From Calliopum simillimum (Eukaryota; Arthropoda; Insecta; Diptera; Lauxaniidae): 64,000 nucleotides of DNA. Position 1 is the stretch's first letter; each line of letters starts with the position of its first letter. The stretch spans positions 62,510,228 through 62,574,227 of the forward strand of contig OX638369.1 of NCBI GenBank assembly GCA_951812925.1, read 5' to 3'. Shown here piece by piece: positions 47,661 through 58,130 of the stretch. The translations under genes and the position numbers were made by a program. A model generated the notes under the pieces. It did no database searches, had not been told where the DNA came from, and saw only the letters and a program-made list of their open reading frames with translations.

Positions 47661-48959
47661 TTGAAAATAAATATTAAAAGTTTGGTTAAAAAACAGAAAA
47701 AAGGAAAGAAAAAGTAAATTTTGAAAAAAAGAATAGTAAAAATTTATCTATTTTTATATACATAAAAGTAAATTTAAATTGAGTGCTACAACAACAACAA
47801 ACATAATACGGTGAGAGTGTATAATCGGTCATGCTCATTTTCTTGTAGTTTTGCATAAGTCTACACTTTTGCAAACAAGTTATGTACTAAAAAACAAGTA
47901 CTCACTCTCACAGCAATGCAATAGATCGATCTCTCTCACTGTTTGCTTTTGTTATTGTTCTTTTTATTTTTCTATTTTGGAGTTGCAGTTTGACATAAAT
48001 GTTGCACTACTTTATGCAAGCAAATTAATTTAAATTTCTTTTGATTTCAAAACATTTATTTTTTTTTAAAATTAATTAACTTAAAAGTAAAGGAAAAAAT
48101 GAATTAATTGACTTAATATTTGTCTTTTTACTTTAGCCTTAAAGTTATTCAAATTATGCGTTAATAATTTATTTAATTTTTTTCGAAAATAGTGGCTACT
48201 ACTATTTTTACTACTTTTTGTATTTAATACTAAAACTTAAAGCTTTTGCTCCACAATATGAAGCAAATATTGTAAACAAAAAGAATAAGGGTATTATTTG
48301 TTTAGAGGATTTAAGTTCTTTTTCGGAATAATGTTAAACTAATTTTATAGTTCTATTATAAATGCATTATGATGAATATTTATGATAAAATTGATTTTCT
48401 TTTGGGTTTAATAAAATTATAATCATGGAATAGAAGAATTATATGGTTTTCCTCGGGTAATGTGAAAAAGATTACGGATAAGTAGGTTGATTTTGGGGCT
48501 TTACAAAACTAATTTTGTGCAAAGTAAAGCCGTAGGCAGGGTGGGCATGGAGAACTGATCTTCTTAAACATCGTGAAGATCACATTTATTTGGCGTTGAT
48601 TGATATGTCCCTTTATTTGTTATTTAGCACAATTTAGCGATCACTTAGGGGATTGTTTGTTTAGTGGTCGTTCCGGTCCGTATTTAATGAAGTAACTCTA
48701 GAGAGTCTATAATAAAATTGTTTGTCCAAATGGTCCTTTTGTGAGTCAAAGTTTTCACTTACCCCCCCAACCACTGAAGCTAGCGGCTTAAATGGCTCTC
48801 GCCCCCTGAAATCTTTTGACCACACAACATCAGTTTATGACTGCAAGTAGATGCATTGCATCGATAACCATTTTTTTACATTTGTTCATTACACACTTGT
48901 CAACGTATTATACTATTTCATGATCCAAATAAGTGTTGTACATTTATATTGTTAGTAAA

Positions 48960-49320
48960 CACTCCGGAAAAGCTAAGCGAGTTGCAAAAAGCAGCTGAGA
49001 AAAAACGTTTAGCAAACAAACGGAAGAAAGAGGGAAACGAATCACAAAAAATAGAGTACCAGGAGCAAAAACGCACCACCAGCAAAGAAAGCGTCAAAGA
49101 AGAAACAAAGAAATTCTAGCTCAGAGGAAGATCGTGATTTTTGCACCATTTGCATGGAACTCATGCCTGAAATCATGACCAGACACAATACCATCAAATG
49201 CAACCTAAAGGATTGTCAACGCCCATTTCACTTGAAATGCGTTAATCTCACTACAAGCTTCTTTTATTACTAACACTGTGACTCGGACTTTGATGTTTCA
49301 TCAGAGAACGACGAATAAGC
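48960..49320 (+). pseudogene. transposase C-terminal remnant, lysine-rich arm and zinc finger
   Basis: One frame opens with TPEKLSELQKAAEKKRLANK, a basic coiled arm typical of the tail of pogo/jerky-type DDE transposases in insects. After a frameshift come SSSEEDRDF and a C4HC3-like finger: CTIC, CNLKDC, FHLKC and HCDSD. A TAA (49271-49273) sits just before the HC pair and GAATAA ends the frame near 49318. The catalytic part is missing. It lies near the right end of the 45649-49705 element and is presumably its own relic. Confidence 0.72.
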
Positions 49321-49753
49321 TACTATTTCACAAATTTTTTTAAAACGCAATTTTCACATATTTTTTTCCAGCAAAATCATTATTTCTTTTCATATTTACT
49401 CCTATGGGCATGTTTCTCGAACCTTTTCGACTAACAATAAAGATATTAGAACTTTTTTCCAACATTTGTATTAGTTTTTATGAGTTTTGAAAGTTTCCCA
49501 CTTTACCCCACGATTTTTACTTTTTGCCATTTTGGGCATCCTCGATCAAAGCGTCGTATATAACAGAAAATCCATATTTTCCGTTCGTTTCTTTGGCAAA
49601 AATATAGCTTATTTAATTTTCCTTATTATAGGAGGTTGAAACATGAAAAAATAAGAAGTTTTGTTCATTTTATGGAGCTTCGAAAAAAAATTTCCCACTT
49701 TCCCCTAATAATTTGATATAATTTTAAGTGAAAAACAAAACATGATGACTTAC

Positions 49754-49802
49754 CGTTTCTGTTTTCACTATCAGCAGGTTTCATCTGAATTGGATGATGC
49801 AT
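49754..49802 (-). CDS. aret/bru-like: Bruno/CELF internal exon (49 nt)
   Basis: The minus strand reads a pyrimidine-rich tract, CTCTTTGCAG, an exon encoding MHHPIQMKPADSENRN plus one base, then G|GTAAGT. This is the conserved linker immediately C-terminal to RRM1 of CELF/Bruno proteins, RNA-binding regulators of splicing and translation. The exon enters in phase 0 and leaves with G, which completes a glutamate codon if the next exon begins AA, as expected from fly Bruno (..ENRN-ERKLF..). Length, frame and both splice sites are intact, so the exon is functional. The ENRN ending favours bru1 (arrest) or bru2 over bru3. The upstream RRM1 exon and the downstream RRM2 exon were not found in the window, so the flanking introns would exceed about 14 kb and 49 kb. 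Confidence 0.93.
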
Positions 49803-50148
49803 CTGCAAAGAGTTCAAAATAAAAAGTTTTAAAATGATGATGTAAATTTTTACAATTGCTGTAATAAAAATAAATCACATTAAACTAAACTGAAAAACAT
49901 GGAAACATAAAAACCCGATACAAATCTTGCATGAAAGTAAAAATCAGTTACTTTAAAGTTTAAACCACAAAAAAAAATAAAAATAAAAATCAAAACACAG
50001 TTTTGGGACGTTATACCTTTGAAACTGTGGCAGTCAGGACAACATGATTTACGTAGATGGACAATATTTAAAGGTCCATAAAGTGAGCCGTACAGGTGTG
50101 ACGAGTTTCGATGATTTTGGGTTGGAAAATTCGTGGTATTTTCGAGCT

Positions 50149-50580
50149 GTCTGGGAAATCTTCCATTTTTCGGAAAAGCGGGAAAATTGTTTGGTATGGC
50201 TTACTTTATTTTTCAGCCACACGAATCCGCGGGAAGCTAATTTTGAGCGAAAAGCATTTTCCGGAAAATCCTAAAAAACATTTTTTATGGCTAACTTTAT
50301 TTTTTCAGCCAGACGAATCCGCAGGAAGAGTAAGTGATGGAATCTTTTAAAGCAGAAATTTCGAGCTAGTTTCGAATTGACCTTGAATGAAGTGTTTTCC
50401 GGAAAATCCCAAAACAATTTTTAAGGGCTTGCTTTATTTTTCCAGCCATGAGAGCTCATGAGAATCATTGGCAATCATATCATTTGACACACGAATTTTG
50501 AGCTAGTTTTGAGCTCATCAAAAAATGAAAAGTGTTTTCCGGAAAACCCCAAACTTTCGCGGAAAATCCCAAAAAAGCTT
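50149..50580 (+). repeat. degenerate tandem repeat with TTTTCCGGAAAATCC
   Basis: Four irregular units, each holding a CCGGAAAATCC(C)AAAA motif, a TGGCTTACTTTATTTTTCAG stretch and an ACGAATCCG or AGAGCTC segment, occur at about 50149-50580. The two + frames here arise from this repetition. Confidence 0.6.
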
Positions 50581-50590
50581 TTTTTATGTC

Positions 50591-50828
50591 GGTGCCATGA
50601 CATAGTCCCCACGAACTTAATTCCCATTTACGAAACTTTCGGACATAATCCCCAGAAAATAACGGACATAATCCCCATAACAATGTTTTCTAACGACTTA
50701 TTTTGTTATTGACAACAGCCGCTGCTCAGGATTTAAAACTCCCAAAAATCCAACACTGGCTTCGCGGCGGCCTTCAGCCGCAGAGTCTGTAATATATCCA
50801 TAATCCGTTGGGATTATGTCCGGTCACC
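50591..50828. mobile_element. shorter copy of the 15.3-kb GGGGATTATGTCCG family
   Basis: Starts GGTGCCATGACATAGTCCCC and ends ...TATGTCCGGTCACC. It shares CGGACATAATCCCC, TTATTGACAACAGC, CAGGATTTAAAACTCCC and GGCTTCGCGGCGGCCTTC with 15338-15858, but has one GC-rich unit instead of two. Additional CATAATCCCC/GGGGATTATG motifs continue to about 50862. No duplicated flank is evident. Confidence 0.75.
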
Positions 50829-50862
50829 CATAATCCCCACTTCGTAAATGGGGATTATGTCC

Positions 50863-53488
50863 GAAAATTTTTCGATTTTGATGAAATTTTCAAAGCGTTA
50901 TAGAATCGTTTACAGAAGGATAATGAGCTAGAAAAATGGGCAGTGCCACGCCCTCACATCTCTGAAACAGTATGAGCCAGTTTAATGAAATTTTGTACAG
51001 ATGTGAAGGGCATTAGGTCAATTAATATCCATTGATAAAGTGGGCGGAATTACGCCTCCTAAAAACTAAACTAGTCATATCTCCGAAACCATTCAACGCA
51101 AATGTATGACATTCGGTATCAGGACAAATAATATTCACTGGAAAAAATAGAGAATCACCGTTCCCATTTAATTTTTTTCTCGAAAGAGTTAATATTTATG
51201 AAAGGGTTAATTTTTGTAAAAAATTTTTTTAAATTATTCTCACTTATCCCATTGCAACAGTTTTTGGTTCAAATAATATCAAACTTTCGCTTTTATTAAT
51301 ATCGCACAGAAAAACAAGTCTGTTTGTGCAGTGGGCGATACTACACAGCAAAAAGTTTGAGGATAAAGTATAAACTTTGGATTTGTATTCATTCCAATTT
51401 GGTTTGAATTTTACACCAAAACTATTTGCTGAAAGTCTGAAAGATGGTATCTGGAAAGTTTTAAGCATTTGTTGTGTTTAGTGAGGTCTTTTAAAATGTT
51501 CCGTAGATTATTTTTGCTGAATACTATAAGCCAGTTTTAAAAAAACTGGTCAAACAGACCCATAAAAACAGGAGATGATGGGTTAAGATGTTCAATGTGT
51601 GATTTCTTTATGATCTTCGGGCAACAAGTTTTATCCAAAATATAGTTTTAGGGTGAAATTTTCAAAATTCGTTCGTTTTGTTGTTTTTGTCTAAAAAAAC
51701 AATATATCGATGATTTTGAGCGGAATAGTCCTAAGTTATATTTTTCTCAAACGCAAAAATAAGTTATCAAACGGTGATTATTTTAAAACTTCCAACAACT
51801 TATTTTTACATATAAAGTTAATTTCCACAGCCCTTTATTATTTTCTAAAAATTGATGCACAGTTGTGGTAGAATATCCGCTTAGGAAACCCACCACGAGC
51901 CCAAAACTAAAAATATCTTAAAACTTCAAGCAAGCCGAAATAGGACTGTTGCGGTTGAAGATATCGTTGTGGTTGATGTTAAGCTTTAGATGTTGTTTTT
52001 TTTTTAAATATTCTTTGAATCAATATGAAAAATTTAAGATATCGTAAGACTCATTTTATAATTTTTTTTAACATAGTAAAATTGAAACCAAATTAAGCCG
52101 TGGTTTTGCATAAACGGCTGTGAGCGCCCTCTTCATAACCTTAAAAACTTGAAAATATTCTCGGCTCATTCGTCTTTAAGATTTTTAGTGGTAGTCGTGG
52201 AATTTCAAAAAATCCTTTTGTTTCTTTGCGTCAGTCTAAAACAACAATTTGTTCTTTGACTGGGCTAACGATTTATTACCATTCATTTTATCTATTACTT
52301 CAACTTTTTATATTTATTTTCTATATTAACTTGGACCATGTTTCATGTACCTTATTCTGATGATTCTGAAATCATATCTTATTTACATTTGCAAGAAAAT
52401 ATTTTGCCATTTTTCTAATCATTCAGGTCATTTGAAACAATGTAAAGTATCCGTGCTTCTAATGTTATTCACAGCGTCCTATCTAAAAGCAGAGCAAAGA
52501 CTATTGTTAACCGCATTTATGGACACATGGAATCTAATGGCAATTAGTGGATTCAATTATTATTGGGACATACGTATTCAGAGTCCATGAATAACACTCA
52601 AACTCACTTATTTACGTACTACATGGAGTTGAGCAAATGTATTTACATACTCGTGCATTTGAATAAGCTTCTGTAATTGTCAATGTGTGGGTGTATCTGA
52701 ATTGTTAATGGAAAATCTATGGTGAACAACAACAATACAAGAATAGACAAAGTCAACACAAACAAATAGGCAAACGAACACATGCACACAAAGAGCGAAT
52801 GTAATTGTCAAAATAATGACCACCGCCACCGAATGCGTTAAAGTATCTATGCTAGGCAACAGTTTTGTACAAAAGTATTCATACACTTTTTTTCGATTTC
52901 TACAGCATTTTCATCAAACCTTTAGAAGTTATACGGCAGACGTAAACGCCTTCAAAGTTCATTAGATTTTATTTTAAAAATCATTCACAGTTTTCCTTCA
53001 AGATCAAGGTTAAGTTTTCATAATAAAAATGCATATTGATATTATATTTCAACTGCTTGCTGTTCGAATTTTTTTTTCAAGTAGTGTATTATACTATACA
53101 TGCTTGGCTTTTATCCTTTAATGCATTTGTGTTTGTATAAGGATTCTATTGTATAAAGCTACTTAATTTACCTGAAATAATCGGTTTGTAAACATATGCT
53201 AAAATGAACAATTTTGTCCTGAATGAAGATTAAACAACTGTTAGACAAAAAAACAAAATTTCTACCATTAAGTTTTTCACAAATTCATACAAACGAAATT
53301 GCACAATACGTATTTTTATTGCATTCACTTCAAAAAGTTTTAAATGGATATTTTTTATTTTAGTCATTCCATTGTGACTCACGGGACATTTTACTTTAAA
53401 ATTTGACAAAACTTTATTTATTGCACATTTACACCTTAAAAATTGAATTTGATTTTATAATTTTTAAATGATTCTTTGTTAAAAAAAC
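50863..53488. other. intronic stretch without recognised gene
   Basis: A segment with GGGCAGTGCCACGCCCTC and GTGGGCGGAATTACGCC (about 50938-51060) resembles the small dispersed repeats near 11880 and 63050. The frames at 51244-51468, 52345-52590 and 52680-52886 are unrecognised. Confidence 0.4.
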
Positions 53489-53546
53489 TTTGCAGTGTAG
53501 GGTATTCTATGTTTGGCCAGGCCAAAGGTTGCACCCTTACTACTTA
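53489..53546 (+). mobile_element. solo 3' end of the Helentron-like family
   Basis: Only the last approximately 55 bp survive: TGCAGTGTAGGGTATTC, hairpin TTTGGCCAGGCCAAA, GGTTGCACCCTTACTA. The terminal CTAG reads CTACTTAG. This is a 5'-truncated copy. Confidence 0.75.
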
Positions 53547-53709
53547 GTTTTGTAATTCAATTGAAGAACTATATGAATACAACTAAAGACTTTAAGACAT
53601 TGCATTCTGATAAAGAAAATATAGCAATTTGAATTTGTCTCTTTGCCTCTTGTGACTTGCGGCACGTGAATGAAACCACAAGGGTCCATAGTGATACCAC
53701 AAACTCTCT

Positions 53710-54765
53710 TAGTTAAAATCTATTCATAAACTCTGGTCCTTTCAGTATGATGTTTGTCCAAACTGAAGGATCCTGTCAGTATAGCGAATCTTTTAATGTC
53801 TCTTACGTGAATTTTAGTGAGTTCCTTTAAGGAGTTAAAAAATAGCTGTCTAGAGCATTTTAGCCTAGTGCTTGCCAAAGCAGGGCAGAGACATAAAAGA
53901 TGTTCAATTGTTTCCTCTTCTTTAGGCTCGTGACAGTTTCTGCACCAGTTGTTCGAGACTGTGCCCAATCTACGGGCATGGGGCTCAATTAGACAATGAC
54001 CAGTCACAATTTTGGTCAGCAGACTTCCACTCTCTCACACTCCGCGTCAAGGATAGCATATATTTTAAATATTCTGCTTTGTAAAAACGAGGCCAAAAGT
54101 GCTTTGCTATAGCGCTAGTAGAGGATTGTTCCCAGCGTTTGTTTGCTACCGTTAGCATTTGCGAGTTCTTCAAAGAAAATAAATGCTTCTTGAAAAGCTC
54201 CTTTTTTGCTAACAGACCTGCCTTTTCATTTCCAAAAATTTTACATTGCGATGGCACCTACTTTAAAGATACCTGTTTTTTTTCGCTGAGGTAAGTTAAA
54301 TCGGTATAACATTGAAAAACTGTCTTTGATTTAATACAGTCTGGTTTTAAGGCCTTTAAGGCGGCTTATCGACGTACAAAGCGATTTCCTTATTGTTTAC
54401 TTTTTCTTTAAGGTACTTGGATCGTTACTTAGAGAGTTCCAGAATTCTCTAGATGGGAATGTGACCAAAAAACTTTTCTCCATAGAAATTTTGGGAACCA
54501 TGTAATCAGTTATAATACTCTGGATGTTACCTATGTTACTGTGCCCAAAAGGTCTATATTTGAAGCCCCCGATTCTTTAAGCCTAAGTATAGTTTTGTAG
54601 GCCACTCCTTTGGCCAAAAAATCGATAGGCAACAAGAGCAGTATAGAGTTTAAAGATTCTGAAGAGGTGAATCTCAGGGCTCTAGTGATGCCGATGCATA
54701 AAAGACGTTGTAATCTTTCTAGTTTCTTTTGTATGTATGCTGTGCTTACCCAAGAGAAAAAATTT
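53710..54765 (-). pseudogene. LINE C-terminal remnant (RNase H + zinc knuckle)
   Basis: Minus-strand pieces in order: LERLQRLLCIGITRALRFTS and LAKGVAYKTILRLKESG (about 54760-54550, the region after the reverse transcriptase); VPSQCKIFGNEKAG (RNase H GNE signature, near 54250); LSLTRSVREW; and LTGHCLIEPHARRLG-like followed by CRNCHEPKEEETIEHLLC, the CCHC-type element that ends I/LOA/R1-group LINEs (53720-54007). Stops and frameshifts occur in between. It is a 5'-truncated, inactive insertion. Confidence 0.88.
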
Positions 54766-54814
54766 CTAGCGCTTCTGATCCAAGCACTTCAAAAGTGCTT
54801 GACCCCATAGAAAT

Positions 54815-55240
54815 TTAGAAGCACTTACACAATGATTTTTTATAAGGCTGCTGTAAGAACAACGTGAGTTCGAACCCAGCCTGGGTGATTTTTTTTTTTT
54901 TTACTTTTTTCTGCTTTATTTTTTATTTTTTATTATTATTTTTCATTCAACTTCTTTTATTTCACTTTTCTATTTTCCTTTATCTTATTAATTTACTTAC
55001 CTACACAATGATTCCATATAAGGCTGCAGTAAGAACAATATGAGTTCGAACCCAGCCCGGGTGATTTTTTTCCCTTTTTTTATTTGTTTTTGCTTAATTT
55101 TTTTTTTTTATTAAAATATTTTTTATTCAACCTTTTTTTATTTCACTTTTCTATTTTCCTTTCTATTTTTTATTTACGTACTTTTGCTTACTTGAATTGA
55201 AACTGATTGCACAATGATTCTATGTAAGGCTGCAGGAGCA
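54815..55240 (+). repeat. tandem tRNA-derived repeat, about 185-bp unit
   Basis: Two full units and part of a third begin CACAATGATTCTATATAAGG (near 54827, 55005 and 55215). Units 1 and 2 carry GGCTGC(A/T)GTAAGAACAA, then GAGTTCGAACCCAGCC (a B-box/T-arm match), then GGGTGA and a long T-run. A full tRNA fold is absent; D and anticodon arms are missing. The T-runs could act as pol III terminators. It is probably a SINE-like family duplicated in tandem. Confidence 0.65.
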
Positions 55241-55309
55241 TTAGTATGTCAAATTCTGTTTGGACAACATTTGCTTAATATACAAATTTAATACCTCTTC
55301 ATATCATCG

Positions 55310-55398
55310 GGCATTGCAGTAGCGGTCTAAAGAGTTGGTAAATGTAAGTAAAAATATCTAGCGCATGGAGGTCGTGGATTCAAATCCCGGTGCAGCCA
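55310..55398 (+). pseudogene. leucine/serine-type tRNA pseudogene
   Basis: AGCGGTCTAAAG near the 5' part and GGAGGTCGTGGATTCAAATC near the 3' part follow the D-arm and variable/T-arm pattern of class II (Leu/Ser) tRNAs, with TGCAGCCA at the end and a T-run directly after (about 55400-55415). The length of about 89 nt fits. Acceptor pairing is poor and the anticodon arm is not convincing, so it is likely a tRNA-derived repeat. Confidence 0.45.
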
Positions 55399-55429
55399 GT
55401 TTTTTTTTTTTTTTTCTTTTTTTAATTTT

Positions 55430-57954
55430 ATTGAAAAAACGCTTACCGCAGCATTACAAATAAGCGCTTTAAAAACTCTTTTTTGTTAAGGCTGCGGTAA
55501 GCTTTTGCTCACTTACATCCTATGACATGCAATGTTAAAAAGAAAGTATTGTTCTTACGGAGTGGAAGCGCTTATTGGTGAAAAGGATGCACTTCAGAAG
55601 GGTTTTTTAAGCACTTCTTTTCCCCTTAGGAAGTTTTATATATTTAACTTTAAGCGTGTATATTTTTTTGGACACACTCTTTAATTGTATTTATATACGT
55701 GTTTTTAAAAAATTCGGCTTTACTAATGCGTTTTGGTAAAATGAAATTGTCGTTTGGACTACAAAAAGAGTTGCATATTTTTAGGCATAAAATAATTAGT
55801 TTGTATTTTTCAAATATTTGACTAGATGCCCAAATTTTAGTCTTTAAGATTTCAAAGGGACAATAACGTCCAAAGTAATCACCTACGTGTCGGGAGCAAA
55901 CACTACTTATCCTCTTATGTTTCAATATAGAAAAAACGCAAGCATGTTGCGTAATCTAATAATCTGTTTAGAATAACACATATAATTTTAAGTACCTTTA
56001 AATCAAACATTTTTAATGTAACACCTAATTTTTTAAAAAAAAGTCTTAGTAAATCTTTACTTTACTTTACTTTACTTGACTAGATGCCCAACAAACATTG
56101 TCTCAACGTTAGAAAAATTTGAATTTTTACCTTAGATATCTTATGTAAATCTGTAATTATCCTGGAGTCGAAAAATAATTTAAGAGAACTTCATTAGACA
56201 TCGATTCGAGATTGATAAGACAAATATTGCGATGTATCAGAAATGCTATCTGGTGTTTTATTGAATTAAGATAACGTTTGAATCGAATGTCATGTTATAC
56301 ACTTTACTATTTTCATACTTTTTTTTTGTTTCTAATTAGTTTCTTCTCCCCTGTTTAATTTTCTGGAACTAAATTCGAACTAAGTGCCGCATTTAACTTT
56401 TCAGCTGCGGTAAGAAAATATGCTATTTGGGCTAATGCCATGATTATTGAATTACACAGCATTTATTTCTAACCACTATTATTGTGATAGTAAGGCCAAA
56501 ATAATCTATAATTCGACCTTATTCCCATTTTTCTTTCTTTAAAAAAGAAAAAAAAAATTATTTTGAATTCGATCAGAGAACTAATCAGTTTCTCGAATCG
56601 AGAACTAAGTCATCTTTTTTCGGGTCGTACTCTCATTCTCATTAGCGAAAACGTTACTTTTCGAATCATTCTCTAATCGATAACTAACGTTAATGTTAGC
56701 TGGGTGGTGCGTCAAAAAAGATGCTGAACGAAATTTTTTTATTTTCCCAAGAGAAAAAGAAACTCAAGCAAAATCTTCGAGATGTTGCCGAAACTTCTTA
56801 AAATTAATTATTTTTAAAAAACTTTTAATATTTGCCAAGTTTGAAAGCTTATTTTTTTCTTTGCAAAATATATGTTGACCGACTAATGTTCTGGGTAAAA
56901 TAGTATTTACCTTTAAAAGGGTTTCTCTTTAATAACAATACCTTCACTTTGTTCATTCGACTGCTACACTTCAAGAAGAATCCATTAAAATGTAGTAATA
57001 CTTAATTGCGGCCATGCCTTTGAAACTGAATGACAGAAACTGTAAGTACTCCATTTCCCTTTGACATTTGCATGGATGCTATTCAGCGTATGACGCTTTT
57101 GAAACGTCTTCATCTTCAAATCAATTTTCAATTTGATTGTAGTTCAATTTGATTTCATTTCAATTGATTTCAACACCAATTGACAGCGAGATGCCGCCTC
57201 ATTTTGCATGTCAATCGAAACTCGCTTTGGTAATTTACAACGCAATGAAGGAACAAATTACAAAAGTCACATTTTAAATGATTTAATGTCCATAGAAATT
57301 CACTTCCAACTCTTGTTAAAGTGTTCCCTTTAATTTATTTCCTGACATTTGAATGTAACTCAAATTTGCCATTTTCAGGAATATTTTTCTCTTTTTTTTT
57401 ATTATTTAATCAAATGGTTTTTTGTGCCATCTCTGAGTTTTGGTCTTTTTTTTTCTGTTTTTGTTTCAAGAAGTTTTAGAAGAGCGAAAAATAAGAAAAA
57501 AACTTTGTTTGCAGAATGAAAAGTTAATTGAAATCTAAGTAATGCATTACAAAGAAAAGGTTAAAATATCATTTGCAATGCTGCTGTTGCTGGGGTAGGA
57601 CGAGAACGAAGAATTCTCTGTCTGTGGTGCTACCTTCTCGCAAAGTAATTGAATTTCAGTCAATGAACCTCCTGGGTTGATTATTTCTGTGGCCACAGAA
57701 CTACCCTGATTGCACTGTAAAAAATAACTAGTAAGATTCTGTATATTATTTTGAAATATACGAGTATGCTTGCAAAGGACGTTTTATTCCCTCTTGAACA
57801 AATTTTAAATTGTATTTGCAAGGGTTAATTCTGGCAATTGTATGAAAATTAGTTCAAATGCTTTAAAATCAATTTTATGTAAAGAATTGAATTTCGAAGA
57901 TTTTGCTAGCACTGATTGTCTTAAATTTTATTCCAAAACATATGTACATATGTA
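55430..57954. other. AT-rich stretch; hairpin near 55440-55502
   Basis: GCTTACCGCAGC (about 55441) and GCTGCGGTAAGC (about 55491) form a hairpin, and the same GGCTGC.GTAAG wording appears in the tRNA-derived tandem units upstream. A (CTTTA)n array lies at about 56058-56080. No gene is recognised; the possible donor GTAAGT near 57040 lacks a credible exon. Confidence 0.4.
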
Positions 57955-58125
57955 TATCAAGCAACTTACTCAGTGTAGCACTTTGAAAATTTTGTTTATA
58001 TGGGAGATGCTTTACTATCTTTTCCGAAGTCGATAGTTTCTTTCAAAACTTGCAGTAACATAAGTAATATTGATGTGAATCTTGGTTTCAATATCTCAAA
58101 GAAAGCATTATTCAATAATTATAAC
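57955..58125 (-). mobile_element. decayed Helentron-like fragment
   Basis: CTCAGTGTAGCACTTTGAAA, TTATATGGGAGATGC, AAACTTGCAGTAA and TTTCAATATCTCAAAGAAAG follow the tandem-unit order of the family with many changes. Neither end is present; the pogo-like element begins at its right border. Confidence 0.5.
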
Positions 58126-58130
58126 TAGAA

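Larger units (their letters stand above)
45649..49705 (+). mobile_element. 4-kb pogo-like element, GGGGTAAAGTGGGA ends
   Basis: The left end GGGGTAATTGGGGTAAAGTG and the right end (inverted) GGGGAAAGTGGGAAATTT are both flanked by TA (45647-45648 and 49706-49707), the Tc1/mariner/pogo target. Extra GGGGTAAAGTGGGAAA copies lie just inside (45673, 45998, 46021) and, inverted, near 49497. A transposase C-terminal remnant lies at 48960-49320 on the plus strand; the DDE core was not found. Its right end is 42 bp from the splice donor of the 49-nt exon. Confidence 0.65.

Noticed and set aside
57000..57045. Possible small plus-strand exon before GTAAGT near 57040
   Set aside because: Only ten codons, weak acceptor and no known protein match; chance donor-like strings are common here.
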